A stretch of 64,000 nucleotides of DNA from Syntrophobacteraceae bacterium. GTDB taxonomy: Bacteria > Desulfobacterota > Syntrophobacteria > Syntrophobacterales > Syntrophobacteraceae. The DNA lies in the NCBI GenBank assembly GCA_025453975.1, contig JALOPI010000036.1:1-64000 (forward strand), in the 5' to 3' direction. The notes under the pieces were generated by a model. That model worked only from the letters and a program-made list of their open reading frames with translations. It had not been told where the DNA came from and ran no database searches. Positions 8,923-16,933 of the stretch are shown one piece after another (position 1 is the first letter of the stretch; each line of letters starts with the position of its first letter). Made by a program: the position numbers and the translations under genes.

Positions 8923-10374
8923 ATGAAGCTCAGTTCAAGGCGAATCGATACTCGACCATTCCAAGGGATAGCGGCATTCGTTTCACTGCTCCTCTGCACC
9001 TTGACCCTGGCCCCCGGGACCCTTGGGGCCGCCTTTGCCAAGGAAGGTCCACCCTCCTTTGCCGACCTGTCGGAGCAGGTGAAGCACGCCGTCGTGAATA
9101 TCTCGACCACACAGGTGCTGAAGGAGAACCCCATGCAGCCGTTCGCGGCTCCCAATTCCCCCTTTCGGGAGTTTTTCGGGGACGAGTTCTTCAAGCGCTT
9201 CTTCGGGGACAATCCTCCCGGCAGCATGAAGACGAGCGCCCTGGGCTCGGGGATGATCATCGACACGGAGGGGCTCATTCTCACCAACAACCACGTGGTG
9301 GAGAAGGCCGACGAGATCAAGATCAAGACCGACCTGCAGAAGGAGTACGACGCCAAGGTGGTGGGGCGGGATCCCAAGACGGACCTGGCCCTCATTCGAG
9401 TCACTCCCGACAAGGACTTCCCCAAGCCTGTCCGGTTGGGCAACTCGGATGCCATCCGCGTGGGCGACTGGGTGATGGCCGTTGGCAATCCCTTCGGACT
9501 GGGCCACACGGTGACGGCTGGCATCATCAGCGCCAAGGGACGAGTCATCGGGGCGGGCCCCTACGACGACTTTCTCCAGACGGACGCGGCCATCAATCCC
9601 GGCAACAGCGGGGGGCCGCTTTTCGACATGAACGGTGAAGTGGTGGGCGTCAACAGCGCCATCGTCGCCCAGGGGCAGGGGATCGGCTTCGCCATCCCCA
9701 TCAACCTGGCCAAGGAGATCCTGACTCAGCTGAAGACGGGAAAGGTCACGCGGGGATGGCTTGGCATCATGATTCAGGACATCACCCCCGATCTGGCCAA
9801 ATCCTTCGAGATTCAGGAGACCAAGGGTGTCATCGTGGCGGACCTGGTGACGGATGGCCCGGCGGAAAAATCCGGTCTCAAGCGGGGTGACGTCATCACC
9901 CGCGTGAATGGAAAGGACGTGGACAATGCCCACGCGCTGTCACGCATGGTGGCCTCCATCGCTCCGGAGACCAGCGTGACCCTCCAGGTGATCCGCGAGG
10001 GCAAGAGCCGGGAGATCAAGGCCACCATCGGAACCATGCCCGCCGACGGATCCGAAGCCGCACCCTCCAAAAAGGAGAGCACCTGGGGGCTCACGGTTCA
10101 GAACCTGACGCCGGAGCTGGCTCAGCGCTTCGAATGGGACCAGACCGAGCAGGGAGTGGTGATATCGAATGTCCAGCCGGGGAGCCCCGCCGCCGATGTC
10201 AAGCTCCGCCCGGGTGACCTGATCAAGGAGATCAACCGCCAGAAGATCCAGAACCTGAAAGATTACAACCAGGCACTCCAGAAGGCGAAGAAGGGCGAGA
10301 GCCTGCTGCTCCTGATCAAGCGGGGGGAAAGGACATTCTACGTGGCTCTCAAGGCCCCGGCGGATCAGCAGTAG
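8923..10374 (+). CDS. degP: Do-family periplasmic serine endoprotease/chaperone (DegP/HtrA)
   Basis: Envelope quality-control protease, 483 residues. The signal peptide spans roughly residues 1-39 (hydrophobic FVSLLLCTLTLA, cleavage near AAFA-K). The trypsin-like domain shows the triad His124 (TNNHVVE), Asp154 (KTDLALI) and Ser229 (NPGNSGGPL). Two PDZ domains follow, one near 260-360 (GWLGIMIQDITPDLA) and one near 390-475 (WGLTVQNLTPELAQRF). The F-rich segment before the protease core (FREFFGDEFFKRFF) is the usual LA-loop region. An AAAGGA site precedes the ATG. It is followed closely by the HNH gene, possibly read through. Confidence 0.97.
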   Translation: MKLSSRRIDTRPFQGIAAFVSLLLCTLTLAPGTLGAAFAKEGPPSFADLSEQVKHAVVNISTTQVLKENPMQPFAAPNSPFREFFGDEFFKRFFGDNPPGSMKTSALGSGMIIDTEGLILTNNHVVEKADEIKIKTDLQKEYDAKVVGRDPKTDLALIRVTPDKDFPKPVRLGNSDAIRVGDWVMAVGNPFGLGHTVTAGIISAKGRVIGAGPYDDFLQTDAAINPGNSGGPLFDMNGEVVGVNSAIVAQGQGIGFAIPINLAKEILTQLKTGKVTRGWLGIMIQDITPDLAKSFEIQETKGVIVADLVTDGPAEKSGLKRGDVITRVNGKDVDNAHALSRMVASIAPETSVTLQVIREGKSREIKATIGTMPADGSEAAPSKKESTWGLTVQNLTPELAQRFEWDQTEQGVVISNVQPGSPAADVKLRPGDLIKEINRQKIQNLKDYNQALQKAKKGESLLLLIKRGERTFYVALKAPADQQ

Positions 10375-10398
10375 GGCGCGGGAGACGGACGGAGGGGC

Positions 10399-10779
10399 AT
10401 GACGCGCATGGGAGACGAGCTGCCCTTTCTGGTCACTGTTTCACCCGGGGACTTGAAAAGGGAGAAGGAAAAAGCCCGGGATCTTCGCCGGACCCAATGG
10501 TGGCATCGCCAGGTTGCCCGCGGGCGATGCCACTACTGCGGAGGCGCCTTCGGGCTCGGGGAGCTGACCATGGATCACCTGGTTCCCCTCATCCGCGGCG
10601 GGCGATCCACCCGTGGGAATGTCGTGCCCGCATGCAAGGAGTGCAACAACCGCAAGAAATACCTGCTCCCGGTGGAATGGGAGGAGTATATGAGCACATT
10701 GAAAGGACCCGGTCCCTCCGATGAGGAGAGAAACCCGCCGGTGTCCGAAGGGCAAGGGAAAGACGATGGAAGAGTGTAA
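10399..10779 (+). CDS. HNH endonuclease-fold protein
   Basis: 126 residues with a compact HNH/zinc module: CHYCGG, then MDHLVPLIRGG (the catalytic-type Asp-His), then GNVVPACKECNNRK supplying the second Cys pair and the Asn. Families with this layout bind zinc through the two CxxC pairs and cut or nick nucleic acid; the target is unknown here. A basic stretch (LKREKEKARDLRR) precedes the module and an acidic, Pro-rich tail follows it. GGAGG is 3 bases before ATG 10399 and 12 before a second ATG at 10408, so the first three residues are uncertain. Its 3' end overlaps the next gene by 14 bases. Confidence 0.85.
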   Translation: MTRMGDELPFLVTVSPGDLKREKEKARDLRRTQWWHRQVARGRCHYCGGAFGLGELTMDHLVPLIRGGRSTRGNVVPACKECNNRKKYLLPVEWEEYMSTLKGPGPSDEERNPPVSEGQGKDDGRV

Positions 10780-10942
10780 GACCTGCGAGCTGGCGATTTA
10801 CTGCTACTCCGACTCCACCACCTGGATCTTCCGAACCAAGCAGGAAATGGAAGAGAAGCGGGAGACCATGGAGAATTGTCCGCACCAGCGGAAACTGCGG
10901 GAGCACCGATCGGTCGAGGAACAGTCCCCCATCGATCGGTGA
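10766..10942 (+). CDS. Small Cys-rich protein, 58 residues, unknown function
   Basis: Starts inside the last codons of the HNH gene (14-base overlap) in another frame, with AAGGGAAA upstream of the ATG. It begins MEECKTCELAIYCYS, so a CxxC pair, a third Cys and a later NCPHQ Cys suggest a metal-binding knuckle. The remainder is charged and helical (TKQEMEEKRETM). The overlap suggests translational coupling. I think I recall similar short proteins from Desulfobacterota genomes but cannot confirm this. No function is assigned. Confidence 0.65.
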   Translation: MEECKTCELAIYCYSDSTTWIFRTKQEMEEKRETMENCPHQRKLREHRSVEEQSPIDR

Positions 10943-11023
10943 TGGTTCTGGAAGGGCCTGGGGGGCGCGCCGGCCTTTTTCTCCGTCGCCGCCCCCCTAA
11001 ACCTCGATTTCCACAACCTGAAA

Positions 11024-11509
11024 TCAGGTGAACATGTTGATCTTGCAGTTCCGGGCGTGCTTGAGATAGTCCTCGGCCGTCTGGATCTCCACGCCCTCGA
11101 TGAAGTCCTCGGCCTTGAGCCCCATCATATCCATGGTCATTTTGCACGCCACGAAATTCACGCCCTCCAGCTGGGCGATCTCCATGAGCTCCTCCAGGGT
11201 GGGGATTCCGGCCTGATCGATCTGCTTTTTCATCATCCAGGTGGCCACCGACGACATCCCCGGAATGGCGCCCAGCGTCCCGGGAGGGATGAAGTGGAGC
11301 TTGCTCACCCCGCCCTTCCGTATGACGTCGATTCCCATGAACGTGTAGAAAACGGTGGCTTCCATGCCTAGACGCCGGGCGTTGATGGCCAGGATGAGGG
11401 CCGGGTAGGCGCCATCCAGGCTGCCCCGGCTGCAGATGAAAGTGCACATTTCCTTTTGTGGTGAAGCCTCCTCAAACTGGCCCGGATCCAGGGCGGTGAC
11501 TGTAGACAT
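11024..11509 (-). CDS. DsrE/DsrF/DrsH-like family protein (DsrE2 type)
   Basis: 161-residue sulfur-relay-like protein. ATG 11509 is chosen because GGAGGA stands about 8 bases upstream; a longer frame extends to 11668 without a site. Conserved Cys22 and Cys26 (MCTFICSRGSLDG) and Cys122 (VACKMTMDMMG) are typical of this family, in which such cysteines carry persulfide sulfur or interact with membranes and redox partners. The Met-rich stretch GMSSVATWMMKKQ fits the family. It lies 92 bases downstream of an ArsR gene on the same strand, a common pairing, implying repression by that ArsR. The exact sulfur substrate is unknown. Confidence 0.88.
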   Translation of the reverse strand: MSTVTALDPGQFEEASPQKEMCTFICSRGSLDGAYPALILAINARRLGMEATVFYTFMGIDVIRKGGVSKLHFIPPGTLGAIPGMSSVATWMMKKQIDQAGIPTLEELMEIAQLEGVNFVACKMTMDMMGLKAEDFIEGVEIQTAEDYLKHARNCKINMFT

Positions 11510-11601
11510 GGTGCTGTCCTCCATTGTGTGATGCAGTCCATTGGGTGCCGCATCGCCTGACGGCGCGTCTCGCCAGGGAGCCCGTGAGCCCGGGTAAGGA
11601 T

Positions 11602-11946
11602 TCACATTCCCGCGTCGGCCGCGGGCTGCGCCTCGACCTCTTCCAGCCCCGCCTGCTGGCGGACGCATTGGATGATCTTGAGAACCCCGGCGTGGGTGAT
11701 GCTGTAGAGCACCTGGTTGCCGCTTCGGCGGGCGCCCAGGATGCCCTTGGCTTTCAACAGTGCGAGCTGCTGGGAGGTATAGGGCTGTTGGGCTCCCAGG
11801 TGTTCGCAGATTTCCGTGACCGTTCTTTCACCCTCCTCGAGAAAGTCGATGATCTGGAGGCGCACCGGGTGGGCGACAGTTCTGAGAACATCCGCGGCCT
11901 TCTCGAGGAAGTCGGCTTCCAGGGATGTGAGATGATTTCGTGCCAC
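11602..11946 (-). CDS. ArsR-family winged-helix repressor
   Basis: 114 residues. The winged helix-turn-helix is plain: ADVLRTVAHPVRLQIIDFL, then TVTEICEHLGAQQPYTSQQL as recognition helix, then the wing GARRSGNQVLYSI. Only two cysteines, Cys47 (EICEHLG) and Cys94 (IIQCVRQQ), so a classical ArsR CxC metal site is absent. A thiol or persulfide switch, or a different ligand, is possible. A ribosome site AGGAGGG lies upstream. Its promoter carries a perfect 7-bp-arm palindrome over the -35 box, consistent with autorepression and control of the DsrE2 gene. Confidence 0.93.
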   Translation of the reverse strand: MARNHLTSLEADFLEKAADVLRTVAHPVRLQIIDFLEEGERTVTEICEHLGAQQPYTSQQLALLKAKGILGARRSGNQVLYSITHAGVLKIIQCVRQQAGLEEVEAQPAADAGM

Positions 11947-11990
11947 CTTAGCCCTCCTGCTCCATGGTTTCCCAACTCCATTTTAAGAAA

Positions 11991-12024
11991 AACATATATC
12001 TATATTCGCATATTGTCAATATGC
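11991..12024 (-). promoter_or_regulatory. Promoter and operator of the arsR-dsrE2 unit
   Basis: On the minus strand, TTGACA (12014-12019), a 17-base spacer and TATGTT (11991-11996) make a strong sigma-70-type promoter. The -35 box sits inside a perfect palindrome at 12008-12024 (GCATATT-GTC-AATATGC), the size and AT-rich type bound by ArsR-family dimers. Further ATAT steps fill the spacer. Repressor occupancy would block polymerase directly. Confidence 0.75.
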
Positions 12025-12063
12025 TGGCTGCCTCTTCCCCTCCCTCCTTCCGGGTGGCCCCAA

Positions 12064-12141
12064 TGTTGTTTCGAGCGAAGCGAGAAATCTCTCTGAATCC
12101 CCGCCACTCCAGGATTTCTCCCTCCGGTCGAAATGACAGGA
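12064..12141. repeat. Intergenic imperfect inverted repeat, copy B
   Basis: Left arm TGTTTCGAGCGAAGCGAGAA; right arm on the other strand begins CCTGTCATTTCGACCGGAGG. It is the same family as 5835-5932 and 16934-16999. It lies between the arsR promoter and the superoxide dismutase gene. The other bases of that gap (12142-12370) hold only a poly-C stretch and the sod leader, with no convincing promoter. Confidence 0.6.
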
Positions 12142-12370
12142 ACGGTGGCTGGGTGTTTAAGTCAACAGCATTGCCGGGTGGCCCCCTCCCTCCATTCCTA
12201 ATGCCATCCCCCCCCCGAAGAGCGCCGAAGGCCCATCAATGTCCGCGCGGTCTGGGAATCCATCCGGGACGACACCCTTGAAAAAGGGGAGGTACAGTGA
12301 CTAGTTTATTGAAGTATGCCATCAGGCGTCCCGTCCGACACTGACCGAAACACACACAGAAGGAGGTTTT

Positions 12371-12964
12371 ATGGCCATCACTCTCCCCGATCTGCCTTAT
12401 CCCAAGAATGCCCTGGCACCTTACATCAGCGAGCAAACCCTCGAATTTCACCACGGAAAGCATCACAAGGCTTACGTGGACAACGGCAACAAGCTCATCG
12501 CGGGGACCGACCTCGAGAATCTGGACCTCGAGACCATCGTCAGGAAATCCGCCGGCGACCCGTCCAAGGCTGGGGTCTTCAACAACGCCGCTCAGGTCTG
12601 GAATCATACTTTTTACTGGCAATGCATGAAGCCCGGCGGCGGGGGACCTCCCACCGGGGCCATTGCCCAGAAGATTGCCGCGGATTTTGGGGGCTACGAG
12701 AAATTCGTGGAAGAGCTGAAGAACGCCGGCGTCACCCAGTTCGGAAGCGGCTGGGCCTGGCTGGTGCTCAATGGCGGGAAGCTGCAGATCGTGAAGACCG
12801 CCAACGCGGGAAATCCCATCACCGACGGCATGAAGCCCCTTCTCGTCGTCGATGTGTGGGAGCATGCCTACTATCTGGACTACCAGAACCGCAGACCCGA
12901 CTACCTCGCCACTTTCGTCGACAAGCTCATCAACTGGGACTTTGTCAATTCCTGCCTCGCCTGA
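12371..12964 (+). CDS. sodB: Superoxide dismutase, iron type
   Basis: Cytoplasmic Fe/Mn-family dismutase, 197 residues, the usual length. Metal ligands are His27 (LEFHHGKHHKAY), His79 (AAQVWNHTFYW), Asp161 and His165 (DVWEHAYYLDY). The Gln in NNAAQVWNHTFYW and the GSGWAWLV motif favour the iron subtype over manganese. A strong GAAGGAGG site precedes the ATG. It is monocistronic: a repeat lies upstream and a convergent gene with a terminator lies downstream. In an apparently anaerobic organism it would serve during oxygen exposure. Confidence 0.97.
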   Translation: MAITLPDLPYPKNALAPYISEQTLEFHHGKHHKAYVDNGNKLIAGTDLENLDLETIVRKSAGDPSKAGVFNNAAQVWNHTFYWQCMKPGGGGPPTGAIAQKIAADFGGYEKFVEELKNAGVTQFGSGWAWLVLNGGKLQIVKTANAGNPITDGMKPLLVVDVWEHAYYLDYQNRRPDYLATFVDKLINWDFVNSCLA

Positions 12965-12966
12965 CC

Positions 12967-13003
12967 AAAAACCCCCTCTTCCGCGCCCGGCGGAGGAGGG
13001 GGT
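12967..13003 (-). terminator. Intrinsic terminator of the 13061-13795 gene
   Basis: A 13-bp stem (12971-12983 with 12991-13003, one G-T pair) and a 7-base loop. Read on the minus strand it is followed by TTTTT, so it ends the leftward gene. It may also slow rightward transcription leaving sodB, but the T-run is on the leftward side only. Confidence 0.8.
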
Positions 13004-13060
13004 CTCGGGTCATGCATCTTTCAGGCGGCGCACCCCGTGGAGGTCGGGCCGGCCCCGGAC

Positions 13061-13795
13061 TCAGGAGGGGTAAACGTTCCCGGTCTCCAGGATGCTCCAG
13101 CCGTTCCGCGTCTTCCCCAGGAGCAGATTCACCTGCCAGCCCACCCGGCAATGATCCGTGATATCCTTGGGAACCCGCACCTCCAGCTCGTCGGCGCTGG
13201 TCATGGCGGACAGATGGAGGAGCCCGGGCTCCACCTTGTCCACCGTGAAGTAGTCATCGATCTCGGCGGTCCAGTAGCGAGGGGCGTACTGCTGTGCATA
13301 TTCGTAGAGGAGCCGGGCCAGCCGTTCGGCCGCCGGAAGCTCCCGAGCCGCTTCGGCCGCGATGGCACTGGCCTTGTCCGCTGCCTCCTTCTCGACCCAG
13401 CCCTGTTCCTCCAGCCACTTGATGAGCCTCTTGGTCACCGTGCCCGCCGCCTGCAGAAGGGCTTCCGAGGCCATGACCTTACGGATCATGAAGTAGTTCA
13501 AAAACTGGGACACCGAGGGCAGGATCTTCTCGGGACCGAAAATGGCGCAGAAGTCGATATTCTTGTGATAGGAGAGCCGGTCATAGAGGGCGATATCCGA
13601 AGAGCTCTCCAGATCGTTGGCCCCGTAGGCGTTCAAACAGTGCTTCATCAGATCGATGACTTCCCGGTAGCGCCGATAGGTACGCACCTTCAGTCGTTTC
13701 TGCTCACTCTTCAGAAACCGGCTCAGGACGGTATCGATGCTCGGCTCTGCCAGCGTGGGAAACGGCAGCACTTTTCTTTCAGTCGTCATGTCCAT
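13061..13795 (-). CDS. Conserved-looking hypothetical protein, 244 residues
   Basis: No catalytic motif recognised. The N-terminal segment (DTVLSRFLKSEQKRLKVRTYRRY, about residues 20-45) resembles the helical core-binding region of tyrosine recombinases but no recombinase catalytic domain follows. The middle has GPEKILPSVSQFLNYFMIRK and a helical Ala/Glu-rich linker. The C-terminus is beta-rich (WQVNLLLGKTRNGWSILETG) and could be a small ligand- or nucleic-acid-binding barrel. It has its own terminator and is separated from the trp genes by a zinc-ribbon gene. I recall similar proteins from other Deltaproteobacteria but no established role. Confidence 0.75.
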   Translation of the reverse strand: MDMTTERKVLPFPTLAEPSIDTVLSRFLKSEQKRLKVRTYRRYREVIDLMKHCLNAYGANDLESSSDIALYDRLSYHKNIDFCAIFGPEKILPSVSQFLNYFMIRKVMASEALLQAAGTVTKRLIKWLEEQGWVEKEAADKASAIAAEAARELPAAERLARLLYEYAQQYAPRYWTAEIDDYFTVDKVEPGLLHLSAMTSADELEVRVPKDITDHCRVGWQVNLLLGKTRNGWSILETGNVYPS

Positions 13796-13832
13796 TCACT
13801 CAAATCCTCAGAAATCCAAGGCAGCATCATGC

Positions 13833-14153
13833 TCAAGTGGGAGCGCCGCACTGGGGGCAAAAGCGAAACTCAGCCTCCAGCGGAGCCCCGCATCGAGCAC
13901 AACGGTCCCGCCCGCTCCCTCCCGCCAGGGGATGCCTCCCCATGGGCTGATCAGGAGCTGAAACCATCTCACAACGATCACAGATCAAAACGGGCTCTCC
14001 CCGCCTGACGGGGAACAGAGGGATGAAAAACAGGCTAAGGTAGTGATCGACTCTCTTGAGGCGTGCTTGAGCCAGGCCACAGTAGGGGCACAGACGCGGC
14101 GTATCGTCCACCGTCGTCGTTCTGGGCTGAATCCCCCCAATCAAAAAGAACAT
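13833..14153 (-). CDS. Double zinc-ribbon protein, 106 residues
   Basis: Three CxxC pairs: LCPYCGL, LICDRCEM and CARCGAP, then a fourth, FCPQCGAP, at the C-terminus. This gives two four-Cys zinc ribbons separated by a hydrophobic patch (LSLFFIPLFPVRRGE). Small zinc-ribbon proteins like this often act in protein or nucleic-acid binding; the role here is unknown. ATG 14153 is preferred because GAGGG lies 5 bases upstream; a frame start at 14174 lacks a site. It follows trpF on the same strand after 79 bases that include a TATAAA box (near 14196). Confidence 0.72.
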   Translation of the reverse strand: MFFLIGGIQPRTTTVDDTPRLCPYCGLAQARLKRVDHYLSLFFIPLFPVRRGEPVLICDRCEMVSAPDQPMGRHPLAGGSGRDRCARCGAPLEAEFRFCPQCGAPT

Positions 14154-14232
14154 CTGGACCCTCGCCGGTTTCATTCAATGCGTGCACGCGATTTATACCA
14201 TAATCCCGACGAAGTAAATATAAAGACTCCCG

Positions 14233-14937
14233 TCAAAAAAACACGGGCCTCAGTGGACGTCCGCTCCGGGCCCCCTGCCTGGTCCGGAGAATGAACCGCT
14301 CGACTTTGGCCAGGTCTTTGAAACCGGGGCTGACCTCCACGCCGGAGCTCACATCCACCGCATCGGGACGGGCCGCATCGATGGCATCCGTCACATTGCC
14401 GGCATGCAGCCCCCCCGCCAGAACGGTTTTCCTGCGGGCCGCCAGGTCGCGGGCCGCCGCCCAGTTCCAGCTCAGGGCATTCCCTCCGGGAAGAGGCCCC
14501 CCCGTGGATTCGACGAGACACGCCGCCCTCGGGTAGCGATCCGCCACGTCCAGGGATGGACGGCCGTTCACAAAGAAGGTCTTGAGGACCACGAGGCCCT
14601 CGGCGCCCAGGCTGGCCACCAGCTCGGGAGGCTCCTCCCCGTGGAGCTGCACCCCCCGGAGCCCGCAGAGCTCCACCTTAAGCAGGATCGATGCCAACGG
14701 TTCATTGACAAAAACCCCAACGGTGCACACCCCGGAAGGAAGCTCCCGGCAAATGTCCCGGGCCTTCTCGTCACTCACGTGGCGCGGACTTCGAGGAAAA
14801 AAGACGAGACCGATGGCATCGGCCCCCAGCCGTGCACAGCCGCACGCCTGCTCCACGTCCGTCAGGCCACAGATCTTCACCTGAACCGAGTCCGGCAAAG
14901 GGCCGTTTCGGCCCTTTGCTTCGCCATCATCCGTCAT
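14233..14937 (-). CDS. trpF: Phosphoribosylanthranilate isomerase
   Basis: Third step of tryptophan synthesis from anthranilate, a (beta/alpha)8 barrel of 234 residues. The catalytic base Cys23 sits in VQVKICGLT; VQLHGEE, VLAGGLHAGN and PDAVDVSSGVE are barrel phosphate-site motifs. The usual catalytic Asp of the LLD motif (Asp126 in the Thermotoga enzyme) appears here as Glu143 in CLVESTGG. The start overlaps the trpC stop (ATGA), so translation is coupled. It is the last gene of the aroF-trpEGDCF unit; trpB and trpA are not in the window. Confidence 0.95.
   Translation of the reverse strand: MTDDGEAKGRNGPLPDSVQVKICGLTDVEQACGCARLGADAIGLVFFPRSPRHVSDEKARDICRELPSGVCTVGVFVNEPLASILLKVELCGLRGVQLHGEEPPELVASLGAEGLVVLKTFFVNGRPSLDVADRYPRAACLVESTGGPLPGGNALSWNWAAARDLAARRKTVLAGGLHAGNVTDAIDAARPDAVDVSSGVEVSPGFKDLAKVERFILRTRQGARSGRPLRPVFF
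14235..14273 (-). terminator. Possible terminator at the 3' end of trpF
   Basis: On the minus strand a GGGCC/GGCCC stem (14269-14273 with 14245-14249), enclosing the palindrome GGACGTCC, is followed by seven T residues (14241-14235) overlapping the last trpF codons. The stem is short and the loop long, so the call is tentative. Confidence 0.35.
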
Positions 14938-15782
14938 GCTCTCACCTCGCCTCCCTTGGGCATCGTCATTCCCAGGAGGCTCGCCAGGAAGGCTTCGGTA
15001 TTTTCCGCCCGGACCAGGCTCTCCCCGATGAGGAAGTTGTGAATGCCGGCATGGAGCAGCCTCTCGATCTGGTCCCGAGAATGAATGCCGCTCTCGGCCA
15101 CCAGCACCTGCCCCGGGCTTCGATGCCTCGCCAGATCCACCGACGTCTGGATGTCGGTCCTGAAGGTCCGAAGGTCCCGGTTGTTGATGCCAATGAGCCT
15201 GGCCCCCGCCGTCGTCGCGGTCTCCAGCTCCGGCAGCGCGTGGACCTCCACCAGGACATCGATCTTCAGCTCCCGTGCGAGATCGAGAGCATCCTTGAGA
15301 AACTCACGCGTCAGCACCCGGACGATGAGGAGGATGGCATCGGCCCCCATCACCGCCGACTCATAGATCTGGTAGGTGCTGACGATGAAATCCTTGCGGA
15401 GCACCGGCAGTGCCACGGCCGCCCGTGCAGCACGGAGGTCCTCGGGACCGCCGAGGAAGAAGGATCGGTCCGTGAGCACCGAAAGGGCCGCCGCCCCTCC
15501 CCGCTCATAGGCGCGAGCCGTCGCCTCGGCATCGAGATCTTCGCGCAGGATGCCCTTGGAAGGCGACCCCCGCTTGATTTCCGAGATGATGTTGACCCCG
15601 TGAGGTCCTGGCTGGGACAACCGACCGAAGAAGTCCCGGCGCGGCCCGGGCATTTCTGCTTCCCTGCGGAGATGGGCCTCGGAAGCCCTTCCGCACGCCT
15701 CCTCCACCTCGAGTCGCTTGTGCGCCACGATGCGCTCCAGGATGTCTGGTCTTCCCGTCTCCCGCGCTCCCCGCCGGCTCAT
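14934..15782 (-). CDS. trpC: Indole-3-glycerol-phosphate synthase
   Basis: Ring-closing step of tryptophan synthesis, 282 residues. Motifs: EIKRGSPSKG (substrate-binding Lys and phosphate site), VLTDRSFFLGG, LPVLRKDFIVSTYQIYES, GINNRDLRTF and VAESGIHSRDQI. The ATG at 15782 overlaps the trpD stop (ATGA) and its own stop overlaps the trpF start the same way. The same frame stays open upstream through the trpD region, which is a shadow and not a fusion. A single-function trpC with separate trpF is the common bacterial arrangement outside enterics. Confidence 0.97.
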   Translation of the reverse strand: MSRRGARETGRPDILERIVAHKRLEVEEACGRASEAHLRREAEMPGPRRDFFGRLSQPGPHGVNIISEIKRGSPSKGILREDLDAEATARAYERGGAAALSVLTDRSFFLGGPEDLRAARAAVALPVLRKDFIVSTYQIYESAVMGADAILLIVRVLTREFLKDALDLARELKIDVLVEVHALPELETATTAGARLIGINNRDLRTFRTDIQTSVDLARHRSPGQVLVAESGIHSRDQIERLLHAGIHNFLIGESLVRAENTEAFLASLLGMTMPKGGEVRA

Positions 15783-16801
15783 CCCCCGTTCTCCTGGGTG
15801 AAGCGCACCAGCAGCTCCAGCTTCCGCAGGGCCTCCCCCCTGTCGATGGAATCCTCGGCCCTGGCGATCCCGTCGGCGAAGTCCCGGGCCACGCCGGCCG
15901 CCACCAGGGCGGCTCCGGCATTCACGACGACCACGTCCCTTCCGGGACCCTTTTCCCCCTCGAAGATCCGGCGTGCGATGGCCGCATTGACCGCGGGGTC
16001 GCCACCCTGAAGCTCCCCCGGCTCGGCGCTCCGCCCCAGCAGCTGCTCGGGGGTCACGTCGTAGGTTCGGATCATGCCGTCCCTGAGCTCCGAAACCCGC
16101 GTGGGGGCGCAAATGGAAATCTCGTCCAGACCGTCGTGGCCGTGCACCACGAAGGCCCTCCGGGTCCCCAGGAGCTTCAGGGCCTGGGCGAACATCTCCG
16201 TGAGCCCGGGGGCGAAGACCCCCAGAAGCTGGCAGTTGGCACCAGCGGGATTGGTGAGGGGACCCAGCATGTTGAAGATGGACCTGATGCCGACCTCCTT
16301 TCTGGCCCTGGCGGCGTGCTTCATGGCCCCGTGGAAGACCGGGGCGAAGAGGAACCCGATGCCGATGGACTGCACCGCTTCCTCCACCAGCTCCGGGACG
16401 ATGTCCAGCCTGACCCCCAGAGCCTCGAGAACATCCGCGCTGCCGCACCGGCTCGATACCGACCGGTTGCCGTGCTTGGCCACCGTGACCCCGCAGCCGG
16501 CCACCACGAAGGCCGCGGTGGTCGAAATGTTGAATGTGCTGGAGCCATCGCCTCCCGTGCCGCAGGTGTCCACCACCGGGTCGGCCGCCACCTGGATACG
16601 CACGGCCTTGCGCCGCATGGCCCGGGCAGCCCCGGCCAGCTCGGCGAAAGTCTCCCCCTTGGTGGCCAGTGCCCCCATGAAAGCCCCGATCTGGGCATCC
16701 GTGGCGCTGCCCGACATGATCTCCGTCATGACGTCGGCCATCTCGGCCTCCTGGAGATCTTCCTTCTGGATGATCTTTTTCAAACAATCCTGGACCGTCA
16801 T
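15779..16801 (-). CDS. trpD: Anthranilate phosphoribosyltransferase
   Basis: Transfers phosphoribose from PRPP to anthranilate, 340 residues. Diagnostic motifs: VDTCGTGGDGSSTFNIST (PRPP loop), KHGNRSVSSRCGSADVLEALG (anthranilate site) and NMLGPLTNPAGA. Length and order match stand-alone TrpD, not fused to the amidotransferase TrpG. Stop and trpC start overlap. It is preceded by 332 bases without a gene that carry copy C of the inverted-repeat family, splitting the trp unit after trpG. Confidence 0.97.
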   Translation of the reverse strand: MTVQDCLKKIIQKEDLQEAEMADVMTEIMSGSATDAQIGAFMGALATKGETFAELAGAARAMRRKAVRIQVAADPVVDTCGTGGDGSSTFNISTTAAFVVAGCGVTVAKHGNRSVSSRCGSADVLEALGVRLDIVPELVEEAVQSIGIGFLFAPVFHGAMKHAARARKEVGIRSIFNMLGPLTNPAGANCQLLGVFAPGLTEMFAQALKLLGTRRAFVVHGHDGLDEISICAPTRVSELRDGMIRTYDVTPEQLLGRSAEPGELQGGDPAVNAAIARRIFEGEKGPGRDVVVVNAGAALVAAGVARDFADGIARAEDSIDRGEALRKLELLVRFTQENGG

Positions 16802-16933
16802 CGCCTGTTCCTTATGGTTTGAGCTTCAGGTTTCCGAGCCTTTCCGGGAATGGCTCACCCCGCCCCGTCGCGGGTGAGGGTGGGCCCCGCCAGCACCGGC
16901 CTGGATGTATGCCGCGAACGGCTGGGAACTGAG

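Noticed and set aside
14934-16787. A 617-residue TrpD-TrpC fusion
   Set aside because: The trpC frame stays open across trpD but encodes TrpC only after 15782. TrpD motifs are in a different frame with its own start and an ATGA junction.
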